The translations under genes and the position numbers were made by a program. This document shows, in pieces, positions 1 through 8,739 of a stretch of 64,000 bases of DNA. Source of the stretch: Splendidivirga corallicola (GTDB lineage Bacteria > Bacteroidota > Bacteroidia > Cytophagales > Cyclobacteriaceae); the NCBI GenBank assembly GCA_030442035.1, contig JAUJEA010000003.1, positions 1-64,000 on the forward strand. The letters run 5' to 3'. A model generated the notes under the pieces. That model did not search any database, was not told where the DNA came from, and saw only the letters and a list, made by a program, of their open reading frames with translations. Each line of letters begins with the position of its first letter. The first letter of the stretch is position 1.

Positions 1-78
1 ATAAGCCTTGCAATCATCTTCACTGGAAAACTCTTTGGAAAAATCTATTATATTATGACCTTTAAAAATATCCATCAT
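1..78 (-). mobile_element. IS1595-family transposase, N-terminal fragment cut by window edge
   Basis: An open frame of 26 codons runs off the left edge, starting ATGATG at 78. The peptide begins MMDIFKGHNIIDFSKEF and continues to a D-D-C-K-A-Y stretch. Short N-termini of the type MxxFKGxNxxEFxxxF...D-C-x-x-Y are typical of IS1595-family transposases, where they precede a zinc ribbon and a DDE-like core. Only the N-terminus is visible, so intactness cannot be judged. No convincing terminal inverted repeat was identified to the right, so the element boundary is unknown. Family assignment is from remembered N-terminal pattern only. Confidence 0.55.
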
Positions 79-661
79 TCTTTGAAAATTTTATCAAATA
101 TAGGTTATATCTAAAGTAATAACTCTAAAAAAGATAATGATATTAAATTTTACGAAAGCAAGGTTCAAGTGCTGGGCTTAAACCTATATGTTATTGATCT
201 TTATACTAAATTCTTGCTACTTATTACTGTAACGAGGGCTTTTTTAGGGGGGACTACTTATCACTGAAAATTGATAAAATAGCCAGAATATTGTGATAAT
301 TCTGTGATATCCATGGAAGATATTTGCATTAACTCAAAAACTAAGTTAATCTCAATTAATAGCCGAACGCTGAGGACCTCTTATAAAAGAGGTCCTTTTA
401 TTGTTTATATCTTGCTGATCATGATTTCGGCATATTAGTCATTCCTATTAAAAAATCCCCCTCAATGGTACATGCTCACTTTTAGAAAAAAAATATATTT
501 TTTTAGACAAGGTTAATTTTTCATATTAGCACCCTCATCTGCAAGAGAACCACAAACCATTTCCTACACAGTAGACCAAACTCATTTAAACCTTTCGATT
601 GGTATCAACATAACTCAAGGTGTTGAAACTGCCAAACATTTATGGTTATAAATCGAAGACA
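79..661. other. intergenic region between transposase fragment and histidine kinase
   Basis: No supportable gene. It would contain the left end of the insertion sequence, a strong terminator-like hairpin at 374-400 (listed separately), and the promoter region of the following kinase. The stretch between about 165 and 373 has no ORF that would explain the terminator. Confidence 0.5.
374..400 (+). terminator. rho-independent terminator-like hairpin
   Basis: GGACCTCTT (374-382) pairs perfectly with AAGAGGTCC (387-395) across a 4-nt ATAA loop and is followed by TTTTATTG. This is a canonical plus-strand intrinsic terminator, but no plus-strand gene is visible upstream of it in the window. Confidence 0.75.
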
Positions 662-1864
662 ATGATTAAACCTGATATTCCATCAAACGAGAAGGAGCGG
701 ATGAATGCGCTTCATGAGTATCACATTTTAGATACACTTCCGGAACAGGATTTTGATGACATCACTAAAATTGCTTCTGAAATTTGTGATACTCCCATTT
801 CACTTGTCAGCCTTGTGGACTCTGACCGGCAATGGTTCAAATCCAAAGTAGGCCTTGGAGCCAATCAGACACCTCGTGAACATGCCTTCTGTGCACATGC
901 CATATTGCAACCTGATGAAATTCTGGTGGTACCTGACGCCTCACAGGACGAACGATTCCATGATAATCCTCTCTCGACCGGGGATCCAAACGTTATTTTC
1001 TATGCAGGTGCTCCTTTGATAAATCCCGATGGACATACTCTCGGAACGCTTTGTGTTATTGATCATACACCCAAGAATCTAACGGAAAAGCAACTGGAAA
1101 CCCTCAAGGCACTAGCCAATCAGGTGGTTGGTCAGTTGGAGCTAAGAAAAAAAATAACACATTTAAGTGTTGTTCAAGAGAAACTTAAGCAAAAAAACGA
1201 GGAACTCAGTCAATTTGCATATACCACTTCCCATGACCTGAAAGCACCGCTCAGAGGGATCATAAGCATCACTTCATGGATTAACAATGAGTATAAAGAT
1301 ATACTGGATGAACAAGGGAAAGAATACCTCAACATGCTTGACTCAAGAACAAGGAACCTGGAAAACCTGATCAACGGGATTCTGACTTATTCAAGATCAT
1401 CAGATATTATTGAAAGCAGCAAGGAGGAAGTTATTTTAAGCGATTTTTTGCAAGAGATCATCGGCCTTGTACATCCTCCAAAGGATATTGACATTGTGTT
1501 TGCCGATCATTTACCAACGATCGCCTGTAATCGAATTGCCCTACAGCAAATTCTTCAAAATCTGATCAGCAATGCTGTTAAATATAACGACAAAGAGCAA
1601 GGAAGAATTGAGGTACAGTTCAAAGAAAATCAGGGCCATTGGCAATTTGAGGTAAAGGATAACGGTCCGGGCATCCCTCAACAACATCATGACAGGATTT
1701 TTCAGATTTTTCAAACACTTGGTGAGAAGGACAGGTTCAACAACAAAGGCTCAGGTATTGGGCTAGCTACGGTCAAAAAACTTGTTGATAGTTTGAATGG
1801 TGAAATCGAAGTTACATCGGAAGAAAGAGCCGGGACAACTTTTATTTTCACCATAGCCAAGTAA
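662..1864 (+). CDS. GAF domain sensor histidine kinase
   Basis: Cytoplasmic two-component kinase of 400 residues with no membrane segment. A GAF domain occupies about residues 35-160, followed by a short coiled linker, a HisKA domain with phospho-acceptor His191 in SHDLKAPLR, and an HATPase domain with N-box QNLISNAVKYN, G1 box DNGPGIP and G2 box GSGIGLATVKKL. There is no receiver domain. An upstream in-frame GTG at 620 would add 14 residues; the ATG at 662 gives the usual start of this family (MIKP...EKERMNAL), so I prefer it. The ligand of the GAF domain and the partner regulator are not encoded nearby. Confidence 0.9.
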   Translation: MIKPDIPSNEKERMNALHEYHILDTLPEQDFDDITKIASEICDTPISLVSLVDSDRQWFKSKVGLGANQTPREHAFCAHAILQPDEILVVPDASQDERFHDNPLSTGDPNVIFYAGAPLINPDGHTLGTLCVIDHTPKNLTEKQLETLKALANQVVGQLELRKKITHLSVVQEKLKQKNEELSQFAYTTSHDLKAPLRGIISITSWINNEYKDILDEQGKEYLNMLDSRTRNLENLINGILTYSRSSDIIESSKEEVILSDFLQEIIGLVHPPKDIDIVFADHLPTIACNRIALQQILQNLISNAVKYNDKEQGRIEVQFKENQGHWQFEVKDNGPGIPQQHHDRIFQIFQTLGEKDRFNNKGSGIGLATVKKLVDSLNGEIEVTSEERAGTTFIFTIAK

Positions 1865-1965
1865 AGATTGAAGCAGTTTTAGCTCATTCCGGAACTGCGG
1901 GGCTCATCTTCAATTTCAGAGATTGTTGTTTATTTGATTATTTTCACCGAAACAAATAATCCACG

Positions 1966-2352
1966 ATGAACCTCAATCAAATTACCATACCCTCCCTTAA
2001 TCTTTATAAAGCTATAGAATTTTATCAAAAGCTTGGACTCAAACTCATTGTTGACGCAGCACCAAGATATGTACGTTTTCTATGTCCGGAGGGCAACAGC
2101 ACATTTTCCATCCATAAGGTTGAAGAATTACCGAAAGGAGATGGTGTCCATATCTATTTTGAGGATGATCATTTGGATGAAAAAGTTGAACAGTTACAAT
2201 CTGTAGGTATTGAGTTCATTCATGGGCCAATCGACCAGACATGGTTATGGAGAGAAGCCAGGCTCAAGGATCCCGATGGTAATTTGATTATATTATTTCA
2301 TGCCGGGGAAAATAGAATAAACCCACCATGGAGAGTGAATCCTGAGGACTAA
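1966..2352 (+). CDS. VOC (glyoxalase/bleomycin resistance-like) family protein
   Basis: 128-residue single-module vicinal-oxygen-chelate protein. It starts MNLNQITIPSLNLYKAIEFY, the usual first beta-alpha unit, and ends with the family's 'lkDPDGNLIILFHAG' strand. Metal-ligand-like positions are visible as H in SIHKVEE and E/H residues near the C-terminus, but substrate cannot be deduced. It stands alone between a kinase and an amidohydrolase on the same strand. Two further VOC genes (9542, 12160) lie in the window. Confidence 0.85.
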   Translation: MNLNQITIPSLNLYKAIEFYQKLGLKLIVDAAPRYVRFLCPEGNSTFSIHKVEELPKGDGVHIYFEDDHLDEKVEQLQSVGIEFIHGPIDQTWLWREARLKDPDGNLIILFHAGENRINPPWRVNPED

Positions 2353-2544
2353 TATTGTTTAAAAACAAATCTCAATTCAATTTATGATTCTTGTCAAAAC
2401 AAAATTTTCTATGTAAATTTTGAGTTAACAACCACTCCCTCCCAATATTATGTGGCAGAATTGAATAGTAGCAGGATAACATTTTAAAACATCCAGCTTA
2501 CTTCTATTTCTGATTTTTTAGAATAACCATGTAAACTCATTTTT

Positions 2545-4320
2545 ATGAAATCTACCATTGTCTATATCTCTTGCAATCTCTTAGTTTTCTTGTTTGCTGC
2601 TATTTTTCTTATCTCCAGTGAGAATAAAAGCACGCTAGAGAAAGCAGATACTATACTCACCAATGGAAGGATCTATACATTCTCTTGGCCCGACCCTTCT
2701 ACAAATGGCACTCCCTCTAATTTAGCACCTTATACAAATGGAAGATGGAAACATGATGCAGAGGCGTTGGCCATCAAAGAAGGTAAGATCATCTTCGTGG
2801 GTTCTGATAAAGAGGTCCAACAATATATGGGTGATTCGACAAAGCGATTAGACCTCAAAGGAGCTACCATTTTCCCGGGATTTGTTGAATCTCATACGCA
2901 TATTCAGCAGTTGGGTGAATGGCATGAGGAGGTAGCTTTGCGCGGCTTGCATAGTTCCGAAGAAATTATAGCAAGTGTATATGAAAAATCTTTGATCATT
3001 CCAAAAGGCGAGTGGATCATTGGCTCAGGTTGGGATGAAGCTGAGTTTACCAATAATTACCCCGACATGAATTTGTTAAGTGAAAAAGTTCCGGATCATC
3101 CTGTGATGTTAAATGGCTTGCGAGGATTTGGTTTGTTAGGGAACCGAGCAGCATTTGAAAAAGCCGGGATCACCAGGGATACGCCCATACCCTCCGGAGG
3201 AGAAATCCTTAAAGACGAAAATGGCGAGCCTTCAGGAGTACTTCTTAACAATGCAAAGGGATTGTTAAGAAGCATTGTTCCTGAAAGGAATATGGAACAG
3301 AAAAAAAGAATTATTGAATATGGATTGAGCGAACTGGCGATATCGGGATACGTTGCAGTGCATCATGCAGGGGTGAGAGCAGATTACATGGGAGTGTATG
3401 AAACATTGGCTGAGGAAAATAAAATACCCATTCGCCTGCATGCCATGATCGCCGCTACAAAGCCTAACCTGGAGCTGGTCAGAAAATGGATTCAGAACGG
3501 TCCCACATCAGATCCGAATGCTATGCTTCAGATAAGATCTTTTAAAGCTTTTTATGATGGGTCGCTGGGTTCCAGAGGCGCTAAGATGATTGAAGAATAC
3601 AGTGATTCACCAGGACATACGGGTGTGAGCGGTATGGAATACGGATTCGATTCAACGCTTGTTAAAGAAGTTATCAGTGCCGGTTTTCAAGTAGCTATTC
3701 ATGCAATTGGTGATCAGGGTAATCGTGATGTACTCGATTTTTTCGCTTCAACATTCTCTCGATCACCCAAAGCAAAGGAGCTCCGGCATCGCATTGAACA
3801 TGCCCAAATAGTGCACCAGGAAGATTTCCCTCGTTTTGGCACCTTGAATATTATAGCCTCCATGGAACCTGCCCATGTGATAGAGGACATGCCCTGGGCT
3901 CCTGACCGAATAGGGCATGAACGTATCAAAGGGGCTTATGCCTGGCGAACCATCAGACAAAGTGGTGCCAAGATCATTTTTAATTCCGATCTTGCCGGTA
4001 CCGATCATAATCTCTTCTATGGTTTGCACTCGGCGGTAACCAGGAGGAATAAAAATCAGGAACCTAAAAACGGATGGAGCCCTGAGCAATGCTTAACCAT
4101 TGAAGAGGCCATAAGAGCTTATACTTCCTGGGTAGCCTATGCCTGCAAACAGGAAGAGCTGACAGGCACACTCGAAACCGGCAAATGGGCTGATATTACG
4201 GTAATGGATATTGATCCAATGACCATTACAAAAGAGGAATCAGCCAAATTATTAGATGGACAAATCCTGATGACAATTGTTAATGGAAATATCGTTTATA
4301 ACAAAGTTTCCGGTGATTAA
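2545..4320 (+). CDS. YtcJ-like metal-dependent amidohydrolase (Amidohydro_3)
   Basis: 591 residues with an N-terminal hydrophobic segment (about 5-24) that should export or anchor it. Metal-binding features of the amidohydrolase superfamily are all present: ESHTHIQ (HxH), YDGSLGSRGA, IHAIGDQGN, RIEHAQIV and a late NSDLAGTDHN aspartate. The C-terminal strand 'GKWADITVMDIDP' is typical of YtcJ/NfdA-like N-substituted amide hydrolases. Substrate unknown. It converges with the S41 peptidase gene, 27 bases away. Confidence 0.88.
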   Translation: MKSTIVYISCNLLVFLFAAIFLISSENKSTLEKADTILTNGRIYTFSWPDPSTNGTPSNLAPYTNGRWKHDAEALAIKEGKIIFVGSDKEVQQYMGDSTKRLDLKGATIFPGFVESHTHIQQLGEWHEEVALRGLHSSEEIIASVYEKSLIIPKGEWIIGSGWDEAEFTNNYPDMNLLSEKVPDHPVMLNGLRGFGLLGNRAAFEKAGITRDTPIPSGGEILKDENGEPSGVLLNNAKGLLRSIVPERNMEQKKRIIEYGLSELAISGYVAVHHAGVRADYMGVYETLAEENKIPIRLHAMIAATKPNLELVRKWIQNGPTSDPNAMLQIRSFKAFYDGSLGSRGAKMIEEYSDSPGHTGVSGMEYGFDSTLVKEVISAGFQVAIHAIGDQGNRDVLDFFASTFSRSPKAKELRHRIEHAQIVHQEDFPRFGTLNIIASMEPAHVIEDMPWAPDRIGHERIKGAYAWRTIRQSGAKIIFNSDLAGTDHNLFYGLHSAVTRRNKNQEPKNGWSPEQCLTIEEAIRAYTSWVAYACKQEELTGTLETGKWADITVMDIDPMTITKEESAKLLDGQILMTIVNGNIVYNKVSGD

Positions 4321-4347
4321 GCGCTGACTACATTAAACCTCCATCCA

Positions 4348-5349
4348 CTAATCCAATTCACTCAAAGCCCTCTCCAGGATTGTATCCTTCCCTATCAGTT
4401 TATCTTGGGTAGACATATCCACTCGTATGTCTGGTGGAATACCATCTTCAATGATAAATCCATCAGGCAAATAAGTAATTGAAGTGGAGAAATTGCATGC
4501 CCAGCCATTTGGTAGTTCATAGCCCACGGGAGCTCCACCACCCCCTCCGGTTTGATCCCCAATTACTGTTACATTAGGGAAGACCCTTAGCATGGCTGTA
4601 AAAAAATTAGTAGCACTATAAGATTTTCGATTGGTTAATAAAACAATTTTTTGATGAAACCTCGGATGATCGCCGGTCGGTTCAATGAATGCTTTGTCTG
4701 ATACGGTAAAATCATTTTTGCCGGGACCATTCTTATATTTTGTTGTGTAAATATGCCTTCTTTGATCGGCAATCCTCTCGACAAAACGATAGGCGTTTGC
4801 AGGGTCACCACCTTCGTTGTTTCTGACATCAATGATGATACCCTTTAACCCTTTGAAACGATTTACCAAAAAATCCAGGTCATTTTCCCGAATTGGCAGA
4901 TTGAAACTACGGTATCTTATATAACCCACGGAATCAATAATATCATTGATCAAACTTCCGGTGATCTTATAATTACCTAGATAGTTTTCCTCCAGGAGTT
5001 GGAAATCGAAATTTTCGGGATGTCCTTTGTAGAAACCATCATAAAAGGAGACATCAAACCCTGACCTTAAATTTACGTGGCCATCTCTTAGCAACCCCAG
5101 CATTTCCTCCATGACATCAAAAAGCGCCTGATCAGTCATGGTATTTTGAATTTGTGGTCGATAGATCTGATAAATCGAATCCCAATCAATCCCTTTATAA
5201 TCAAAAAACACGTATCGATCATTCATGGTATTCCAAAGTGTTTCAAAGTTATTGACCGGATCATTAGCAGGATCTTCGGAAAAAAAGGCATCCTCACAAG
5301 AGATAAAACAAAGTGTCAATATTAGCTTGATATATAGTATTTTTTTCAT
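4348..5349 (-). CDS. S41 family peptidase, lipoprotein
   Basis: 333 residues. The N-terminus ends in a lipobox (CFISC), so it is probably lipid-anchored in the envelope. The C-terminal half is an S41 (tail-specific/tricorn-like) protease domain: GIIIDVRNNEGGD strand, the nucleophile serine region NRKSYSATNFF, and GDQTGGGGGAP. No PDZ domain is obvious between the N-terminal helical part and the protease core. It is the last gene of the minus-strand series headed by the sigma factor at 9288, but has its own 115-base leader with a conserved box and a hairpin at 5416-5448 that may end the upstream transcript. Confidence 0.85.
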   Translation of the reverse strand: MKKILYIKLILTLCFISCEDAFFSEDPANDPVNNFETLWNTMNDRYVFFDYKGIDWDSIYQIYRPQIQNTMTDQALFDVMEEMLGLLRDGHVNLRSGFDVSFYDGFYKGHPENFDFQLLEENYLGNYKITGSLINDIIDSVGYIRYRSFNLPIRENDLDFLVNRFKGLKGIIIDVRNNEGGDPANAYRFVERIADQRRHIYTTKYKNGPGKNDFTVSDKAFIEPTGDHPRFHQKIVLLTNRKSYSATNFFTAMLRVFPNVTVIGDQTGGGGGAPVGYELPNGWACNFSTSITYLPDGFIIEDGIPPDIRVDMSTQDKLIGKDTILERALSELD

Positions 5350-5414
5350 CTGTTTAAAATTTGTAGCCTACTGAATTTGTCAGATTTAAGTTTAGTTATG
5401 TGCTTGTCTGTTTC
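5350..5414 (-). promoter_or_regulatory. leader with box shared with two glycan genes
   Basis: Upstream of the S41 peptidase ATG, reading on the minus strand, the leader contains ATAACTAAACTTAAAT, then CAAATTCAGTAG, then CTACAAATTTTAAACAG directly before the ATG. Near-identical blocks with the same order and spacing precede the GH20 gene (18951-19018) and, more weakly, the DUF6786-like gene (20605-20675). Function is inferred only. Confidence 0.45.
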
Positions 5415-5415
5415 A

Positions 5416-5448
5416 ACCCCGACGTGCCGGGGTCTCAGGCATGGCCTG
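5416..5448 (-). terminator. double palindrome, possible terminator or REP-like repeat
   Basis: ACCCCG (5416-5421) pairs with CGGGGT (5428-5433), and immediately beside it CAGGC (5436-5440) pairs with GCCTG (5444-5448). The pair is GC-rich against AT-rich surroundings. It lies just downstream of the barrel-protein gene ending at 5465, so it may terminate that transcript; no strong T-run follows. Confidence 0.45.
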
Positions 5449-5464
5449 TTTCATTTGAATACGG

Positions 5465-6313
5465 TTAGAAGTTAAACATGAAAGTAAAGAGGAATTCGTG
5501 TGATGCACCTTTAGCCTTCAGCTTGTTGTTTAGTGAATAAAAATCCCATCCATAGGAAAACTTGATCATATTGCCTGCCTTGATCGGATAGGCGATTTCC
5601 AGTTGGGATTTGATACTATTGAACTTCCCAATGGTTAACCAGTCACTATCCCTTAATCGCTCCTCAAGCCAGTCATTCTCAGGATCCAAATAATTGAAGA
5701 TATTGAGGTAGTTAGGTCGAACCACATGTGACAGAACCCCTATGTCTACCTGATAAAATGCAATAAACTTACGATTGAACAATTGGAAATCCCTCTGAAG
5801 AGCCGTTGAAAAAGATAGTCCATTGGTAAAAATAAAAGTGATGAAACCTGTATCCAGTTGCTCATTCAAACGCACATTGGCGTGCGATCGAAATTTACCC
5901 CCCACGAACCAGCGATATTTACCTTCGCCAATTTCCTTGATATACCTCAGATAGGCATATTGAATATCCAATCTGAAATAATCTCCTCGCATAGGACGCA
6001 GCTCTGTAGCATTTCTTGAACGAATTGATCCAATATTAAATAGCAGGTCAAAACGACTAATGGATCTTGCTCTTTCCTTGATGATACCAAAACCGGGTGT
6101 GATCATTCCTCCAAAATAATTCATAGGTGACATATGATCGTCTTTGAGCCGGACACTTCTGGATCCCAGGGAGGAGGTCAGGTAACGGTTAAGTACCGGA
6201 TTTCCTTTACCAACCGAAACCTCTTGTTCTGATTGTGCTAAACCACCTGACCATAATAAAAGTAAAAGCAAAAGAGTTCCTGTGCTCTTTTTGAGCATAC
6301 CAATCCTGTTCAT
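5465..6313 (-). CDS. hypothetical outer-membrane beta-barrel-like protein
   Basis: 282 residues with a clear Sec signal peptide (about 1-26, ending in LAQ). The rest alternates polar and aromatic residues in short strands and ends in an aromatic C-terminal strand (FLFTFMFNF), the pattern of small outer-membrane barrels. I recognise no named family. It follows the 225-residue gene at 7063 in the same direction with a 72-base gap, so it is likely part of the same sigma-factor operon. Confidence 0.7.
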   Translation of the reverse strand: MNRIGMLKKSTGTLLLLLLLWSGGLAQSEQEVSVGKGNPVLNRYLTSSLGSRSVRLKDDHMSPMNYFGGMITPGFGIIKERARSISRFDLLFNIGSIRSRNATELRPMRGDYFRLDIQYAYLRYIKEIGEGKYRWFVGGKFRSHANVRLNEQLDTGFITFIFTNGLSFSTALQRDFQLFNRKFIAFYQVDIGVLSHVVRPNYLNIFNYLDPENDWLEERLRDSDWLTIGKFNSIKSQLEIAYPIKAGNMIKFSYGWDFYSLNNKLKAKGASHEFLFTFMFNF

Positions 6314-6385
6314 TCTAAGTAGATTTAAATTTGTTGTTGAGAAATAATTTTAGGAATTCAAAGGGGTAACGAGATTATACATGAA

Positions 6386-7063
6386 TCAAAACGCAAGCCC
6401 TAATTCTACACTTGCGGTGCCGGTAATCGTACCTCCTTTTTCGTTCATTGTTTCCACTGGCCCAACTAATCCAACATTGACATCGAAATAACCGCGTTTC
6501 CCTAATCTTCGCTGAATACCATATAACATCTTCAATGTGAGGGGAGAAAAACTTTCATAATGCTCTGTTATTCTAAAATCAGGCTGAAGGCTTAGATAAT
6601 TCGCAGAAAAATTATTGGCACTTTTCCCCTTCAAAATTCTTCGGTTAATATTGTAATAGTAGCGAACGCCTCCGGACAAGACAATGTCCAGTTCGTCCAA
6701 ACGAAGTTTTGTTGCCACAAGCCAGGACCAGGCCGGCCGATATTTTTTTTCATAAGCAAACCTAAAGGTGCTTTGGATATCTAAGTTGTTTTCAGAAACT
6801 TCTCTTCGTTCTTCCGTGATAATAAATCCAATGGGAGAGATCAAGTCAATTTTGAATAAAGTCAACTTTTCTTCCTGTATTCGTACAATATCATTATAAG
6901 TTCCCAGCAGCTTTGAAAACCTTCCTTCCTCCATTGTTTCTTCGGAGCTTTCAATAGTCACTTTTTCATTTTGTGCAGTGGCGGTGCTGTGGACAACCAA
7001 GACATAAAATGCTATCACTAAAAACTTTTTCATACATTCATTTTTATATTTCAGTATGTTCAT
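6386..7063 (-). CDS. hypothetical exported protein, barrel-like
   Basis: 225 residues. The ATG at 7063 overlaps the stop of the upstream gene (ATGA), indicating translational coupling; an internal ATG at 7033 gives a cleaner signal peptide (MKKFLVIAFYVLVVHSTATAQ) and could be the true start. The mature part has amphipathic strands and ends in 'ASVELGLAF', an outer-membrane-like terminal strand. No named family recognised. The operon context (sigma factor, membrane regulator, DUF4097-like protein) suggests an envelope role. Confidence 0.7.
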   Translation of the reverse strand: MNILKYKNECMKKFLVIAFYVLVVHSTATAQNEKVTIESSEETMEEGRFSKLLGTYNDIVRIQEEKLTLFKIDLISPIGFIITEERREVSENNLDIQSTFRFAYEKKYRPAWSWLVATKLRLDELDIVLSGGVRYYYNINRRILKGKSANNFSANYLSLQPDFRITEHYESFSPLTLKMLYGIQRRLGKRGYFDVNVGLVGPVETMNEKGGTITGTASVELGLAF

Positions 7064-7962
7064 TTAGCAACGATATTACCAAATGACGTACTCAGAGATA
7101 TAGTAGCGGCATTGCTTGGACCATTATAAACAAAGGTTCTGGAATCATTCTTTAGCTTTTTGAAATGCTCCTTATAAATTGATGGCACCAATATTTCTCC
7201 ATATTGCAAATCCAGATTAAAATTGAATCTTTCAAAATCAGGATTCTCCAAGGTAATATCGGCTTTCGAGGCTTCAATTTTAAATGACCTGAGATCCCCA
7301 ATACTTCCGATAAATACATCTCCCAATGTAGCACTCAATTGTACCTCTCCGGACACATCATCCAAATTGATCTTTGTGTGATTCGTGGTTCCTGAGAGCT
7401 GTCCATCAAAATTTCTGGCAATCAGATCACCAAAATAACTTTTAAGAGAAACCGCTGCATTGATATTCTTCAAGTCGATCTTTCCATATTTCACATCTAT
7501 ATCCACAACACCAAAAACATTAGACACTTTTACATCACCGTATTGATTTATTATTTCTAACTTACAACCCTTCGGAACCATAATATGGTATTCGGAAATC
7601 TGTATGGATCCTAGTTTTTCAGTGCCATGAGGAACAACCAAATAATTCTTCAAATGAATAACACCTTTCCTCTTTTCCATGATATAGCGTTGAAAGGTCA
7701 ACTCTTTCTCAGCAATACCTTTATCAGGAGCTTTGGAGATTAATTTCAGGACTACTTGCACTTCATTCTTGGCCCAGGTATCAATAAAGATCGAAGACTT
7801 ATCTCCTTCAACACGTAATACCTCCTGGCCATCTATTGGTATTGTTTTTTCAATCTTTTTTGTCAACACTTGCAGCTTCGTTTGGGCAATCAGCGTTCCA
7901 TGACCAATTTGAAGTAACCATGTTAAAAAGAGTGCTCGATATATGAGATGTTGAATTTTCAT
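7060..7962 (-). CDS. DUF4097-like exported beta-helix protein
   Basis: 300 residues with a signal peptide (about 1-26). The mature protein repeats short strands of the type 'YGDVKVSNV', 'YGKIDLKNI', 'FGDLIARNF', 'LGDVFIGSI', the G-D/K-hydrophobic pattern of DUF4097 putative adhesins, which fold as beta-helices. Its start overlaps the previous stop (TAATG at 7960-7964) and its own stop overlaps the next start (ATGA), so it sits in the middle of a translationally coupled operon. Proteins of this family often sit beside ECF sigma or PspC-type regulators. Confidence 0.78.
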   Translation of the reverse strand: MKIQHLIYRALFLTWLLQIGHGTLIAQTKLQVLTKKIEKTIPIDGQEVLRVEGDKSSIFIDTWAKNEVQVVLKLISKAPDKGIAEKELTFQRYIMEKRKGVIHLKNYLVVPHGTEKLGSIQISEYHIMVPKGCKLEIINQYGDVKVSNVFGVVDIDVKYGKIDLKNINAAVSLKSYFGDLIARNFDGQLSGTTNHTKINLDDVSGEVQLSATLGDVFIGSIGDLRSFKIEASKADITLENPDFERFNFNLDLQYGEILVPSIYKEHFKKLKNDSRTFVYNGPSNAATISLSTSFGNIVAK

Positions 7963-8708
7963 TAACTCAATAAAAGTGTTATCAGCTTTTTACCAACTTC
8001 TGTTTGCTCTTTTTCAATTCTCACCAGGTAGTCCATCAACCTGACCTGTTCCTGATGCATCGCAAGCTCCTTTAATAGATCCTGCTTTGTTGTGTCTAAC
8101 TCAAGGTACTGATCCAATAGACCCTTGAACTCAGGACTTTCACATTTTAAGGCAACCTGAAGACAGTTTTCTTCAACAAAAGCCAATACCTCATCTTGTT
8201 CGCTAAATTGTGTTATCAATTCGAAGGCATTCATTTCACCCGATATCTGTTCTTCGGTGTAACTGATGGTAATCTGTTCTTCAGGAATGTGCTGTACTAT
8301 ACTCAAATAATAAATACCTAAAATAAATATGATAGAGGCAGCTATTCCTGAAATCCAGAACCTCGTGTTCTTACCTGATTCTTTTCCTTTATCTATTGAA
8401 GAAATAATTAGTTCAAAATCTTCCGAAGGCAAGTTATATTCAGGAAGTTCCTGAATAGCCCTCTTAAGATGAGCCTGGTTCCCCTCAGTTGCGTTTAGGT
8501 TACTTTGAATATCACGCCATAGATCAGGAGCTGTCATTGTCTTTTTTTTGTATGCTTCCAGATTTCTATCAAGATGCTCCTTGCCTTTTTCCGTTGATTC
8601 TCCAAGGGCCCCGATTATATTGTCCCAAAGCGATTTTTTCACTTTCCTGTCCTTCAAGGAGGTGATGGCTTTGGTCAGGATATTTCGGTTTTTTTCTTGC
8701 ATCATCAA
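7962..8708 (-). CDS. anti-sigma-factor-like membrane protein
   Basis: 248 residues. Cytosolic helical N-terminus (about 1-117), one transmembrane segment near residues 118-139 (FWISGIAASIIFILGIYYL), and a periplasmic helical C-terminus rich in Glu and Gln. It starts 31 bases after the ECF sigma factor and overlaps the DUF4097-like gene. The position and topology match an anti-sigma regulator, although no zinc-binding HxxxCxxC motif is present, so the role is inferred from context. Confidence 0.65.
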   Translation of the reverse strand: MMMQEKNRNILTKAITSLKDRKVKKSLWDNIIGALGESTEKGKEHLDRNLEAYKKKTMTAPDLWRDIQSNLNATEGNQAHLKRAIQELPEYNLPSEDFELIISSIDKGKESGKNTRFWISGIAASIIFILGIYYLSIVQHIPEEQITISYTEEQISGEMNAFELITQFSEQDEVLAFVEENCLQVALKCESPEFKGLLDQYLELDTTKQDLLKELAMHQEQVRLMDYLVRIEKEQTEVGKKLITLLLS

Positions 8709-8739
8709 CTTATTGTTCTTCTCAATGTTTTGAAGATCC

